From positions 744,001 to 808,000 of the forward strand of contig JADNRY010000004.1 in NCBI GenBank assembly GCA_015501585.1: a stretch of DNA of 64,000 nucleotides, given 5' to 3'. Origin of the DNA: Rhodocollybia butyracea (Eukaryota > Basidiomycota > Agaricomycetes > Agaricales > Omphalotaceae). The notes under the pieces are model-generated. The model worked only from the letters and a program-made list of their open reading frames with translations. It searched no databases and had not been told where the DNA came from. Shown piece by piece: positions 34,930 to 45,551 of the stretch (position 1 is the first letter of the stretch; each line of letters opens with the position of its first letter). The translations under genes were made by a program, and so were the position numbers.

Positions 34930-35260
34930 GGATATACAGTCTTACATCAAATTACAAACTGCAAAAACTAACTCAGATAAGAATAGATTGAAAAAGCAAG
35001 AAACCCACTTACAATCCATTTTCAATCATGGGCCTAACTGGCAAACCCCTCTCCCCTTCTCCCCATAATCGAATACCAGAACAATCTTTCTCGCCCTCGC
35101 AGAATCCACGCCCGCAGGAGGCCCTCCCGAATCAAGATTCGTAAGAAAATTATCCCAATTCCAACAAGATCCCCATACCGTCATTGCGCCTTCGACACCA
35201 ACGAGTGCCTTCACATCCGCATCATCATCGACTCACACTGACCGAAGAAGTCATAGCAGA
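34930..35260 (-). pseudogene. Metallophosphoesterase relic 1 (C-terminal tail only)
   Basis: Shares its low-coordinate flank (TACATCAAATTAC...AATCCATT) and the VxALVGVEGAM-type codons with the other relics. Only the last part of the gene remains. Family assignment rests on the longer copies at 38.4-39.4 and 52.3-53.6 kb. Confidence 0.45.
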
Positions 35261-35489
35261 GGCCACGATCCATCGTTCAGTGTATCTCGAAATAGCAACC
35301 CTCAGATAAGCGTCGCATTTGCTTGATGTCAGCCGGGGAAGTTTGCTAGGTTCAACAAATGGGTGATTCTTTACGGGCGTATCTGAGTTATAGCCTATGA
35401 TAGTATTTATATACGCGTACAACACTACAACACTTTTGATGAGCGAAAGCCAAATGAAACAAAATACACTTGAGTCAATACTTAAGTAC

Positions 35490-37271
35490 TTAAAGCCCAC
35501 ATTTACCACATTCATAAAGCTTACCACATCCGCAAGTATAACCCTCCCTTCTTCGAACCACCACCATCATTCCCGCCTTATCCAAGCACTCAAGAGGCCT
35601 ATACACTTCAGGATCTACCGCTCGCGCATTGAATAGTAACGTCACGACTCTCAAACAACTGAGTCCAATTGCTGATGCGTATTGCGTGTCCGGTAACCAG
35701 CGTGAAACTACCATATCGATAAATGCGGCATCATCGAAATCCAAGCCATCAAATGTTAGGTGGAGGTCACGGAGTTTAGGGATGAGGGCGGAGTTGGAAG
35801 GATTCAGCTCGGTTGGAAGGAATCCATGTAGACTGCGAACGAACCGGGGGGTGATAGGGCTCGTTGGGACATAACCAGCAGGTACATCATCAGATTTCTC
35901 AAAAGCAGGTGTATCGTCGACGCGAAGATCAACGAGCGATGGCATGAGCTTGAGAGCGGCGATGAAGTCGACGTCGCTGACTGGAACATGCTGGATCTCG
36001 AACTGGGTCAAGTTGCATGAAGATCGGCGTACAAACGCTTCTAAATTAGCTTTGGGCCAAGCTCCTTGGTAAGGATACGCAGAATCCGTCATGATGATCA
36101 AACGCGAGAGAGACGGGAAGGTAAAGGAAGAAAGCACAGCATCTGTCAGTGCGAGATCACTCTCGTTATGACAAGATGCAAGTTTCAGGATTGAAACGCT
36201 GGTGCATGTTCGAGGAGGTGTACAAGGAGATATAGAGGAGCCTTCCCCAAGCACCAGCTCCTTGGGATTGGGCGCATATTTGAACACATTGCTAATGTCG
36301 CCATCTACAGAATTCACAGCCAACGACCATATTTCCTTCCCGAAGGCTTCTGGCATGCCATCGCCGAGCCTAAGTAGAAAAAGACTGCCAAGCCCACTGG
36401 CCGCCTCGAAGAGCTTCAGCTCCTCATCCTGGTCAGCGGATACCGTGAATGCAAGGTGTTCAAGAGCACGGCAGTTTCTAATGCTGTCGAATTGAAACTT
36501 TGGGATATACGATATCGGCTGAGAGCCACCCATTCCGAACGTATTCCAGGAGTGGCCGCAAACGAGATCGAATGCCAGCAGCTGGTATGGCACAATATCA
36601 TCCTCTTCATACAGTCCCTCTTCATCTGCAGGACCGCTGATATCAAGGCTTACAGAGAGGGGGTGCTGTCCTGAACGATGAAGGTGTAGTTTCACCGTGT
36701 CAAGAAACCCACTCAGCAATGACGGGGCGTGCGCCAGCATCGAGTTTTCGACTGAGAGTTGGAGGGAGATCCTGGACCAGATCGGCGACGACGCAAGCGC
36801 GAGGGAGCGCCAGCGTGCGCAGACAGAAGAAATGGACATGGCAGGGAGGTATTCCAATGGACGCTCAATTGACATTGAAGGGGGATATTTGAAGTCGTCG
36901 TTCCAGGGGAATTCCTGAAGCATATTTCTCTCGCAGGCGAGGTCAAATATTCGAAGCAGGATTTCGTTAGGAACCTTTCGGATTGGTGAGTTGAGAGAGC
37001 GAAGACGGGCTGCGTGCGTTTGCAGCAGTGTCTGCTGGTTTTGAATGTATAAAATCCGAGATTGCAAGAGCAGAATTTCAGATTCGTAGTCCTCGATGTC
37101 GTTGTCAACAGCTTTTAGCATCTCTGCAACTTCTCTCGAATCGACAGAGCCTGGGCCATATTCCGACCGCAAACGGTGAGCAAGTCCCACCAAGTCGATG
37201 TTTGTACGAGGAGTAGTGCTGTGGTGACAACCGAAGCAGATTGTTCGGTCTGCGGGAGTTCCTTTTGCCAT
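35490..37271 (-). CDS. F-box/LRR-like protein, family B, copy 1 (intact)
   Basis: Single-exon gene. From the ATG at 37271 (MAKGTPADRTICFGCHHS) it gives about 593 residues; an in-frame ATG at 37355 would add 28. It shows the N-terminal CxxC (CFGC), a coiled coil (EDYESEILLLQSRILYIQNQ), the F-box LNSPIRKVPNEILLRIFDLAC, SSVCARWRSLALASSPIWSRI, LRR-like repeats and a C-terminal tail with a Cys-rich end (YTCGCGKLYECGKCG). That tail has two further CxC/CxxC pairs that may bind zinc; they are not seen in families A or C. It is a likely SCF substrate adaptor, target unknown. The broken copy B2 lies about 1 kb further along. Confidence 0.82.
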   Translation of the reverse strand: MAKGTPADRTICFGCHHSTTPRTNIDLVGLAHRLRSEYGPGSVDSREVAEMLKAVDNDIEDYESEILLLQSRILYIQNQQTLLQTHAARLRSLNSPIRKVPNEILLRIFDLACERNMLQEFPWNDDFKYPPSMSIERPLEYLPAMSISSVCARWRSLALASSPIWSRISLQLSVENSMLAHAPSLLSGFLDTVKLHLHRSGQHPLSVSLDISGPADEEGLYEEDDIVPYQLLAFDLVCGHSWNTFGMGGSQPISYIPKFQFDSIRNCRALEHLAFTVSADQDEELKLFEAASGLGSLFLLRLGDGMPEAFGKEIWSLAVNSVDGDISNVFKYAPNPKELVLGEGSSISPCTPPRTCTSVSILKLASCHNESDLALTDAVLSSFTFPSLSRLIIMTDSAYPYQGAWPKANLEAFVRRSSCNLTQFEIQHVPVSDVDFIAALKLMPSLVDLRVDDTPAFEKSDDVPAGYVPTSPITPRFVRSLHGFLPTELNPSNSALIPKLRDLHLTFDGLDFDDAAFIDMVVSRWLPDTQYASAIGLSCLRVVTLLFNARAVDPEVYRPLECLDKAGMMVVVRRREGYTCGCGKLYECGKCGL

Positions 37272-37399
37272 TATGTGCGTGTTGGTACAGAGCAGAGGTA
37301 GAGTTTTTGTTTGAAAAACACATCGTATTTTCAACTTATTGTTGTTCAAGGTCATGAGGTCGTAGAAATCGCGTGACGGGGCCTCTACTTATTGTTTCC

Positions 37400-38180
37400 T
37401 CGATCGACAACCCCGACTCTAAACAATCAAACTACAACCTGAAAAAAAGAAACACGATTATTAACAAATCATTCACATCAAAATAAATCGAAAAAAAGCA
37501 AACTCACAATGGAACTTGCAATCCCACGCTTGCAATCCTTCCCTCAATCCTCGGCCTAACCACCGGCAACCCAACAACCTCCCTCTCTGCACCATCCAAA
37601 ATAGTGTTCCTCACTCCCTCGCAAGATAGCCGAAATCAAAATCCGCTTCCTCAGAATCTTCCCTATCTACTTTTCCAGGATGAACCAGAGGTTCTCCTAG
37701 ATCTGATCTCTCGAATCGAATCGATATCTCCAAGATGGCTATATCCGTCATTGGTGCGTTCGACGCCGAGTGCCTCCACGTCTATTTGCGCATCAGGATT
37801 CGCATCAGGATTTGAAGAGCTAAAGCATGTGTATTCGTCGAAACTGTATGCGATGAAGGAGTGGACATTGCGAGCGTGAACTTGGAGGGTAGGGGAGAGG
37901 TGGAGGACGGCAGGAGGTCGAGGTCAAAGTCGATGATGAGCTGAATAGGCTTAAGTCAATGCTATCACCCACTGCAACACGCCTTACGGGGGAGCCTTCC
38001 GGCTGCGCGAAGTCGACCTCAATAGCTGCAGAAACCGGCCTCGGTTCTGGAATCGGAGACGGAGTTGTCGAGGGCTTGGAGGAGGGTGGGGGTGGGTACC
38101 TCCTTTTACGACGAAAGGATCGCCGAAGGGGAATGAGCCAGTTCCTAGAGGGATGCAGCCACTTTCGAGTGTTTTTGGGC
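37400..38180 (-). pseudogene. Metallophosphoesterase relic 2
   Basis: Minus strand, C-terminal half. AIEVDFAQPEGSPVRRV (about 37965-38030) fits the end of the 5_nucleotid_C sheet, followed by FIAYSFDEYTCF (counterpart of the FIANGFDGYS motif in relic 3) and a tail with the shared 3' flank. Frames are interrupted. Beyond 38180 a short stretch (to about 38240) matches the end of relic 4. Confidence 0.5.
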
Positions 38181-38439
38181 ATAGGAATGAAAATTGAGAC
38201 AGATAGATGTATCCAAGTCTAGATCAAGCAAATAGTACTTTGTACCGTAGAGAACACAACTCCTTTCCGGTGCACATCCGCAACCCAATGCTGGAAAACA
38301 TGATATTCTATCGCCGAAAGGAGAAGAAAATCTCGCGCAATAGGCGGGGGCTGATTTTGAAAGAGGTTTAACCGTGGTGTCAGCGAAAACTCTTTCGCAG
38401 GATAAAGCAATCCCTCCGCCGTAAGCGTTCACGCCCTCG

Positions 38440-39440
38440 AATCAAGTACACCCTCATGCGAAATCCCCTCTCTAATCTCCCGTCCCACACACCTCGATAT
38501 CTTCATCGCCTTAAATCCGTTTCCTGACCAGCAGGAGACTCCTCCTAATCCGAATCCGAATCCAAGATACGGGTTCGACATCCACGAGTGCCCCCACTTC
38601 TACTTGCGTACCGGGATTCGAGGGGCTGTATCCGTCAAAACCGTTTGCAATGAAGGTGGACGCTGCGAGTGTGAATCTGGAGGGCAGGGGAGAGGGTAGG
38701 GAGACAGTCGAAATCGAAGCCAAAGTGGGCATTAGTGGGATGGTGTTATCATCGGCTGTAACACGCCTTACGCGGGAGACTTCCTTTAAAAATCTACTTC
38801 GATAGCGATGCCTGAGAGCTGCAGAAACGTGCCGTCGGTTCTGGAATCGGAGACAGAGTTTTCGAGGGCCTGAGGGTGTGAGTGAGCATTTGTTCTACAA
38901 TGAAGAGATTATCGATTACCGGTTATCGAAGGAGATGATATCTGCGGAATCTCTAGTAAGTTGTAGTTGTACTAAACAGTTCCATTCGTGTACTCACCGG
39001 CACCAGGGACATCTCACATAGTCAACACACCTGACTCTATCGCGTCACTTGAAGCCAGAATTAACGAACGCGATATCGGTGCTGTAATATATACCCTGAC
39101 GATATCTGCCAGCAAGTTGGCTAGGTTTGTTTTGCTTGTACGGATGACAACGCCTCAAGGCCTCAGCCATCGAGGGATACAGCTGGTTTGCTGGTGATCG
39201 CAGCAATGTGGTATTGGAAGAATGCGAGTAGCGAGGGGATTTCAGGGTCCTCTGAATGTTATGTGCCAAGCGAGAAGTCTCGTTCGTGGTGTGAAGTCGA
39301 GGTGTGGATATTGCTCAAATAAAAGTAAATCTGCATACGGGTGACGGCTACGACGAGATCGACATGTTCTATTTCCTTGAGGAAGATTGAGATTCTGGAC
39401 ACTGTTTGTATGGGGTCGCTGTGATGCTACCGTGTGGCAG
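38440..39440 (-). pseudogene. Metallophosphoesterase relic 3
   Basis: Read on the minus strand it starts near VDLVVAVTRMQ (about 39345-39380, the counterpart of the IALTHMR motif) and runs to SRFTLAASTFIANGFDGYSP (about 38620-38680), which matches the usual end of 5'-nucleotidase C-terminal domains (VATNxFxAxGxDGY). Intron borders seen in relic 5 (a donor near 38996) are kept. Several frameshifts. The N-terminal metal-binding part is absent. Confidence 0.55.
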
Positions 39441-39692
39441 TTGCTGGAAGTTGAAACGTTGAATGACCAGTCACTGTGGAACGTTGAACGTTTTATGAAA
39501 CAAAAATGTAAAAAGGTAACTCACGTACAGATAAAGCCGGCCCGGACAGTGCGGCAGAATAAGCGTGCTGCTTCCTCAGAAGTTTTCTCTGTTATGGTTT
39601 TGAAAGCTGTCTTTTCATTCTCAAAGATAGATGTATGTATATTAGGCTGAACAAAACGCGAAGCCTGAGTTCATGCAGTACTTAGTACTAGA

Positions 39693-42017
39693 TCATTCCC
39701 CAATAGCAGCACTCCAGAGAACCTTCATCATAAGCCATGGATGGAAAGGATCTATGGCTGTTCCGAGTCCCATTGCGCCGTCCCAAAACGCTCGCGCAGC
39801 TTGCTCGTCCTATCCATTAGAAAACGAAGAGCGGTAAGCATAACAGTCAACCTCGAGCATACAACAACGATCCCGACCTTGGTAGCAAGAATTAGTAGTC
39901 TCCGTAGATACCAACGTGCTAGTTGACCCGACTCAAGGTCTTCTCCTGGTAAAGGATCGGTGCAAGGGATACCGTAGTCTAAAAGCGAATCGTAAATCAA
40001 AGTGAGCTGCATTCTCTGAGAGGCTTTACCAATCAAACGTGTGGTCTGCCTGCAAATTCGAACAGGCAAATGTCAGTCCAAAACCGTCACGCCGAATTAT
40101 CGAGACTGACCAGAATAGATCTGTTTTTTTGTAGTGTTCCTTGAAGAAACGCTGGCCGAAACTGGGTGGCAACTTCTTGGAACTGGGGATGAGTTCGGTG
40201 GAAAGGACGGTGTGCAGAGCAACCGCTCCTAGCAATGCTTTGGTACACCCTTGGCTAATGTAGACAGTATCAGCAAATCGACACTCACAAACGGCTAAAG
40301 ACATATTACCCATATACAGGATCGACTAAAGGGTCCGGATGAGCGACATTTGAATATCACAATAATCGAACATACATACGAGAAGAAACACTGTCACCTA
40401 AGGCTGCAAAATTACTAGGCAAGTTCACGGTTTTGTGGTATCGAATATACGTCGATCCCGCTGGAAAATAAATGTCATGGACTTGCAGGACAGTACAATT
40501 GGTTCCCCACTCACGAATACGGACATGCGAGCAGTTAAAGACGACCTCAGACTCCTCGAGAATGTCGATAGTTTGGAAGATCCAATCAGGTACTGGATCT
40601 TTGAAAACGACGATTTCGTGAAGCAAGGACCTCAAAGCCTCTAGTGATTCATATTTCGTATGTTTATGACTCGATTTGCCACCGAAAAGCAACACTGTCA
40701 AGAAAAAGAGGCATCAGATGGCTGAAAGCGTAGCAGGGGAATCCTGAGCCTAGTCACATTGGTTTCCCTCCATTCTCATCAGCGCAAACATCCGTCGCCC
40801 TTTGTCTTGCTGATCCTCCAAAAATGTATATGACGCTGTCTCCGGGTCGTCGTTTGGAGGAAAGGGCAGCTTTTTCAGAATAGATGGAGGAACATCGCAT
40901 GTGAGTGTGGAGTAATTTAACTTCTGGTCGAATGATATCTTCGCATCTTGCAGCTGAACTTCACCATCAGGACAGGGCTCAGAGCCTGATTTCCCAAAGC
41001 CTGCTTGGGATAACCATTTCATTCCAGCACGGGTGACGCCAGTGCAATCTGGATTCTTTAATATCAAGGGAGGGGTTTTTGTCTGAAGGCTCACCTATGA
41101 CCAAAGCCGCGTCCAAATTCCGAAGCTGCAAGTCAGTTCCCCTGACTGTGACTTTGCTGATACTACTAGAGTCACCGTCGGGTATAACACCAGTAACTGT
41201 TCCAGTAATTTGCTCAATACGGGGGTAACTACCTCGACCAAGGACCAGACGCCTTCGGTTCTTCAGCACTCGAGATCAACGCAGACATTACTAGACAAGA
41301 CTCGCCTTATAAGGGTTTCCAGTGCTGGCCGAGCGCAGTATAGTGTATTCGGTAAGTTTCCATCATACGATTTAAAGGGGCCGGAATGGGCGTTCCTGCA
41401 AATGAGCTCTTCCTGTCCGCAGGGAGGATACTGAAATGATAGGTTGAGAATCACTGCTCTTGTACAAAGGTAAGGTTTGCTTACGGTATTCCAGAATATC
41501 TGCATTGTTCCTCTAGGTCTGGAAAGAGCTTTTCAAGTCCTTTGTATAAGAGCGCTTGAAATGCTAAGCCAAATGTGTTTATAGTGAATCCTAGCTACAA
41601 ACCCATGCAAGAAAACTCACCATGTAATGACTGATATTGCACAACACGGGATCGTTTGTGTTCCTGCTCCCGACCGAACCTACGCATACCATCTTTGCTT
41701 GTCAGCCATTCCTCCGGTTCAACTATGATAACACGTTCAAAAAATTCGTGGCAGACGCGCGCAGCGAGCAGTCCAGCAATGCTATGTATGACCGATTGGA
41801 TTAATTACAATTTCAAGGTTTGGCACTACTGTTTGACGTACCTTCCACCGCATATAATAGCTGTTCCATCTAGTCTTTGACTTGGACCTGCTTTATCCAG
41901 CTTTTCGATATCTAGAATGCCAGAATAGTGTTTGTAAAGGAACCAGCGCAGGATGACCCAAGTCAAATGCGTTAGTACACATAGGGCAACAAAAGACAGG
42001 GCAAGAAGTTTGATCAT
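39693..42017 (-). CDS. FAD-dependent monooxygenase-like protein, copy 1 (one-base deletion)
   Basis: Flavoprotein of the fungal FAD/NAD(P)-binding family. N-terminal membrane segment (LLALSFVALCVLTHLTWVIL), then the Rossmann motif AIICGGSIAGLLAARV formed over intron 1, VIIVEPEEW, and in the middle IDCTGVTRAGMKWL. Further on is the FAD-phosphate motif ALGDSV, VDPVYGQG (GDxxxxxDPxxGQG), then a helical C-terminus ending at TGA 39693-39695. About ten introns, including an apparent GC-AG intron at 41253-41305 that joins LETLIRR to LVLGRGSYPRIEQ. A run of four G at 41377-41380 is one base short compared with copy 2 (PIPAP-FKSYDG), which breaks the frame. Substrate unknown. It is part of an inverted duplication with 55165-57498. 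Confidence 0.8.
41253..41305 (-). other. Putative GC-AG intron in FAD gene, copy 1
   Basis: ATAAG is followed by GCGAGT and the intron ends ACCGAAG; removing 53 bases gives LETLIRRLVLGRG. The identical structure at 55875-55927 in copy 2 supports it. An alternative is a 41-base GT-AG intron giving IRRNRRRLVLG. Confidence 0.55.
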
Positions 42018-43034
42018 GCTTCAAGCAGGTGGAATGTTTTGACCCCGACCCTTTATAATTTTTATAGTCGTATGTAAGTAAGAGTCAATTGCGTATGTAA
42101 CCGCTGTCACAAAGACCATCCTTCTTAACCAAATCGGGAAACGAGAGGAGGATTAGCAGGGATTAGCACACCTTAATCCAGTGCCGTACTAGACCCCACA
42201 TGTATTTGCTGTGCTTAAACGGAGCTCAGACGGAGAGAGTCAGATTTGACTTGAAACTGGTTCTTCAGGATTGTCCCAGGCATGCCAATATTGGGATCTC
42301 AGAGTGTGGCTCTGAGCGACGACGAATTGTTGCAGGGGGCGGAGGGGTGCAGGAGTGCAGGAAGGAAGGAAGGAAGAGCCAGCACGGGGCCGCCGCTAAT
42401 ACTTATGGATCAAGGCAAAGACCAGCTACGTACCGCAGCTGCATACCACTTTTACTTACCGCATAAGCAATGCCTGCAACAGTAGCTCAGCGTTCAGCGC
42501 TAGCACTCTTCAATTGCGTCCAATTGCTTCTGCAAGAAGTACTGGAACCTAACGGAACACGCGCGGGGCGAACACTGCTACAACAGGAAGCAATTTCGTA
42601 CGTCGTTGAAATGGTACAACACAATTTCAGAATCAAAGGCTATTCCGTGTTTCCCCGGCGTTCTTCCACAGTCAAGGTATGCTGGTGAATCGTGGACTCC
42701 AAAGGCCGCTCTCAGCTGAAGCGCTAGCGTCTAACCGGTAACCCTTACCGGTTACCCCAGCACTACATCTAAATCACGAGCAGGGATCCTACCAACAAAT
42801 CTCCCTTCCTCAGAACCCATCCTATCCAGGTCTTCTGCGAGTTGAATCAAGATATTCTCCCCAGTAATACACTACTACCCTGAGGTCGAGCCGTTTACCA
42901 ATCAAATTTCTCGAAAGCAATGCGCCATGGTCGGCGGTACACGATTTCATTCCCTCTACTGGGGAACCTTCAAAAGATAACATAATGGCTCTTTTCTCTC
43001 CTCAACGAACTCCAAAACTCCAACCTCCAGCGAA
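42018..43034. other. Divergent intergenic region; outer part of inverted duplication
   Basis: The first ~430 bases mirror 54760-55164 (FAD gene promoter, including the GGAAGG tract at about 42360-42380 and its CCTTCC counterpart near 54835). The rest (42.6-43.0 kb) has weak similarity to 53.95-54.15 kb and holds the upstream region of the truncated OYE copy. No gene. Confidence 0.5.
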
Positions 43035-43572
43035 ATGTCACCTCATAAACTCTTCCAACCCATCCAAGTTGAAAGCCTCCTCAAGCATCGCGTAGTCCTC
43101 GCACCCTTGTGCGATCCAATGCTCAGCACGTTGCTCAACTACCAATCGTGCGGGATTATTCCCAATGAGCCAGTACCCCCGGTGCGTTCCTCTTCTTGCG
43201 TACCTTATGGCAAGGCAAGGGGTTACGCGATTGTTCCTGGGATTTAGAACGATGCTCAGGCTACTACTTGGAAGGAAGTAAGCACCCAATATCTAATCTT
43301 CAAGGGTAGAACTCACCTTCAGAGATATAAGTTGACTTGTCAACTGATTAACTTACTCTCTTACTTTCAGACAACCACCGCAGTTCATCGAAAAAGCTAG
43401 CTATATCTTCGTTCAGCTATGGACAGCCGGAAGCGATGACGATCCAAAAGTCCTCGCGGTTGCGAACTCGACCTACGACCTATTTGGTCCTTCCGCGATA
43501 AATACCAATGAAGGGCGAGAGAGGCGCTCGTGCGCTGGAGGTGGATGGAATCAAAGCATTGGTGCAGTCGAA
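43035..43572 (+). pseudogene. Truncated OYE copy (5' part only)
   Basis: Starts like the intact OYE (MSPHKLFQPIQV, HRVVLAPL) but has deletions, a stop after IVPGI, and frameshifts in the second exon, where YIFVQLWTAGSDD is still readable. Similarity stops at about 43572, just after the counterpart of VDEIKALVQS, and passes into an F-box A fragment. Its promoter box is also kept. Confidence 0.88.
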
Positions 43573-43579
43573 CACCCTG

Positions 43580-43715
43580 CAAATATCCATTTGCTCCTCC
43601 TGATTCCAGAACCTGAACCTCAAAGCAAACTCTACACAATCCACCTGCAGCAAATCCCCTTTGAAAACCCGACTTGGAGTCTACTAAGATGGAACCATTT
43701 CCACAACTTACGAAT
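43580..43715 (-). pseudogene. 3' fragment of an F-box A gene
   Basis: Corresponds to the end of A1 (about 30640-30780): CCTCAAAG.AAACTC, CAATCCACCTGCAGC and the GTC.AC..AGAT.GAACCAT stretch are shared. It is joined directly to the broken OYE copy. Confidence 0.75.
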
Positions 43716-43859
43716 AACTTTTGTGGCTGACTCGGACAAGAACGCACTGTGAAACCAAAATTTTGCAGGTACAAACAAGTGGAAGAAAGGGAGAGCGGGA
43801 AAGTATTTTGAAATAGGTGTGTGTGTGAGAGAAAACAATGTAACAAGATCTGAATATTG

Positions 43860-45551
43860 TTAACGCACTGTACCTATGAGCTCTATCTGCAACCCAGCTT
43901 TACGCAGTTGTATCAATGGTTTATAGACTTCTTCATTGAGATTTCGACCCAGAACCTGCAAATTCACCGACTTCAAACACTCTATACCAGTCATCGCCAC
44001 TACACTTGGCTCAGGGGACCAACGTGAGCAAACAACATCAACGAACAGCTGGTCGACGTCGAACCAGTCAGCAAGCACGCGGAGAGAAAGGTGCTCCAAT
44101 TTAGGAACAAGGGGGTTTGCAAAACCATGAGGGCCTCCATCTTCGATATCTCCGAAGGCGTGCAAACGAGCAATAAACGACATGGTGGTGTGCTGGTGTT
44201 TAGATGCACGTGCCTTAGAGTCCTTTTCCCTCGTCAGATGCCGAGGATCCTCATAAAAGTTGAAACGACGCAATTCCGGCGTGTGCCCAAGCAATGCGAC
44301 CAGGTTGTCATTACTGATAGCTACGTCCCTGATTTCCAGAGTTGTCAAAGAACAGCCGGATCGCAACAGGAAGGAAATAACTTTGTGTTGCGGCCAGAGT
44401 ATATCGCTGTCATGCTCTTCGTAGGTGATTGTTATTTCCTGCAGAGCCGGAAAACATGCAGCGTCCATGAGTAGGCTGAATGTTTCAGAGACATAACGGT
44501 GAAGCCACTTAAACAAGACCGAGAGTGAACGGATTGTTTCTGAGAACTGTGGTTGTATTTCGGATGACTCGTCGTCATAGTATGAAAACACATAAGAAAG
44601 TGACTCCAGACTAGGACAAAAAGCTAAAGCTTCGAAAAGCTCATGCGTAGTGTCATGAGGTTGTAGTTCTAGAGTTTTGATCTGGCCCCACGGGAACATA
44701 TCTGTCCTTTCGACAGTTGGCAAGGTTCCGAGTGTAAGCTGAGTGAGCTGAGGTGCGTTGCGAAATATATCAACTTCGGTATGCCCTTGGCATAGGTCAT
44801 TGTAAAATTCCAGCGATTTCAGTGATGTCAAAGCACAATTTTTCAAAGCGGCGAAGCTTGGAAAACTTTCCAAGTTAGTGAAGTCAACGGTTAGATGGAG
44901 ATGTCTCCATCTCGCAGACTGAGCGGATAAAATACGCATGAACTCGGGTTCGGGTACTGGAGTATCCTGCCCATCCATATTTGCCCGAAGTCTAATCTCT
45001 AAAGGTGCAGTTTCTCCCGCGTGGTCAAGACACCATTTCAACGGCGCTGCAAGTCTCGCAAGATTGTCCAGGGCTTCTTCAGAGTTGTCAAACAGCAGAG
45101 CATCGACCCGGATTTTCCGCCAAAGAGCTGTACAGGACAGCGCTATATTATACCAGTGACTACACACAGCCATGAGACTCCAGCCGGGAAGAGTGATGCC
45201 GTTGTCAACGGTGATGCTGTTTTGCTTGTATGAGTCGCATGAAAAATGGGTGAAGATGAGACTGAGAATCTCGGAAGGCAAGCGCCTGATTGGAGCAAGT
45301 AAAGACTTGTACTTTGCTTGCTGAATCGCCAGTCGCTTGAGCTTGTTGGTCAGCGATATGAGCTCCCATCTAATTCGATGTGTATCAACCTCCAAGCCGG
45401 CGATTATATCTTGAATTTCGGAGGTGTTGGAAGGAGTTAGAGAATTCTGACCCCGTAGCAAGTTCTGGAGAGAAGAAGAGGGAGAATTGGAGGATTCGGA
45501 AGCGTTCGAAGGAGCATCCGGGATACTGGCATTGCATTTTTCGCAGAGCAT
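43860..45551 (-). CDS. F-box/LRR-like protein, family C, copy 1 (intact)
   Basis: Single-exon gene, about 563 residues from the ATG at 45551; the frame stays open further upstream, but MLCEKCNASIPD matches the CxxC start of families A and B. Then a Ser-rich linker, a coiled coil (LISLTNKLKRLAIQQAKYKS), the F-box LLAPIRRLPSEILSLIFTHFS, MAVCSHWYNIALSCTALWRKI and LRR-like repeats to about residue 560 (SVNLQVLGRNLNEEVYKP). Expected role: SCF adaptor. A second copy at 57707-59399 has a one-base insertion. Confidence 0.82.
   Translation of the reverse strand: MLCEKCNASIPDAPSNASESSNSPSSSLQNLLRGQNSLTPSNTSEIQDIIAGLEVDTHRIRWELISLTNKLKRLAIQQAKYKSLLAPIRRLPSEILSLIFTHFSCDSYKQNSITVDNGITLPGWSLMAVCSHWYNIALSCTALWRKIRVDALLFDNSEEALDNLARLAAPLKWCLDHAGETAPLEIRLRANMDGQDTPVPEPEFMRILSAQSARWRHLHLTVDFTNLESFPSFAALKNCALTSLKSLEFYNDLCQGHTEVDIFRNAPQLTQLTLGTLPTVERTDMFPWGQIKTLELQPHDTTHELFEALAFCPSLESLSYVFSYYDDESSEIQPQFSETIRSLSVLFKWLHRYVSETFSLLMDAACFPALQEITITYEEHDSDILWPQHKVISFLLRSGCSLTTLEIRDVAISNDNLVALLGHTPELRRFNFYEDPRHLTREKDSKARASKHQHTTMSFIARLHAFGDIEDGGPHGFANPLVPKLEHLSLRVLADWFDVDQLFVDVVCSRWSPEPSVVAMTGIECLKSVNLQVLGRNLNEEVYKPLIQLRKAGLQIELIGTVR

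Noticed and set aside
33409..36495. Plus-strand ORFs repeated at 33.4 and 35.6 kb
   Set aside because: Antisense shadows of the duplicated F-box B genes; their similarity follows from the duplication.
41253..41305. Apparent shared frameshift after DLEC/DLEY in both FAD gene copies
   Set aside because: Treating it as a 53-base GC-AG intron (or a 41-base GT-AG intron) restores the frame in both copies and gives the expected LETLIRR-LVLGRG join, so it is not counted as a defect.
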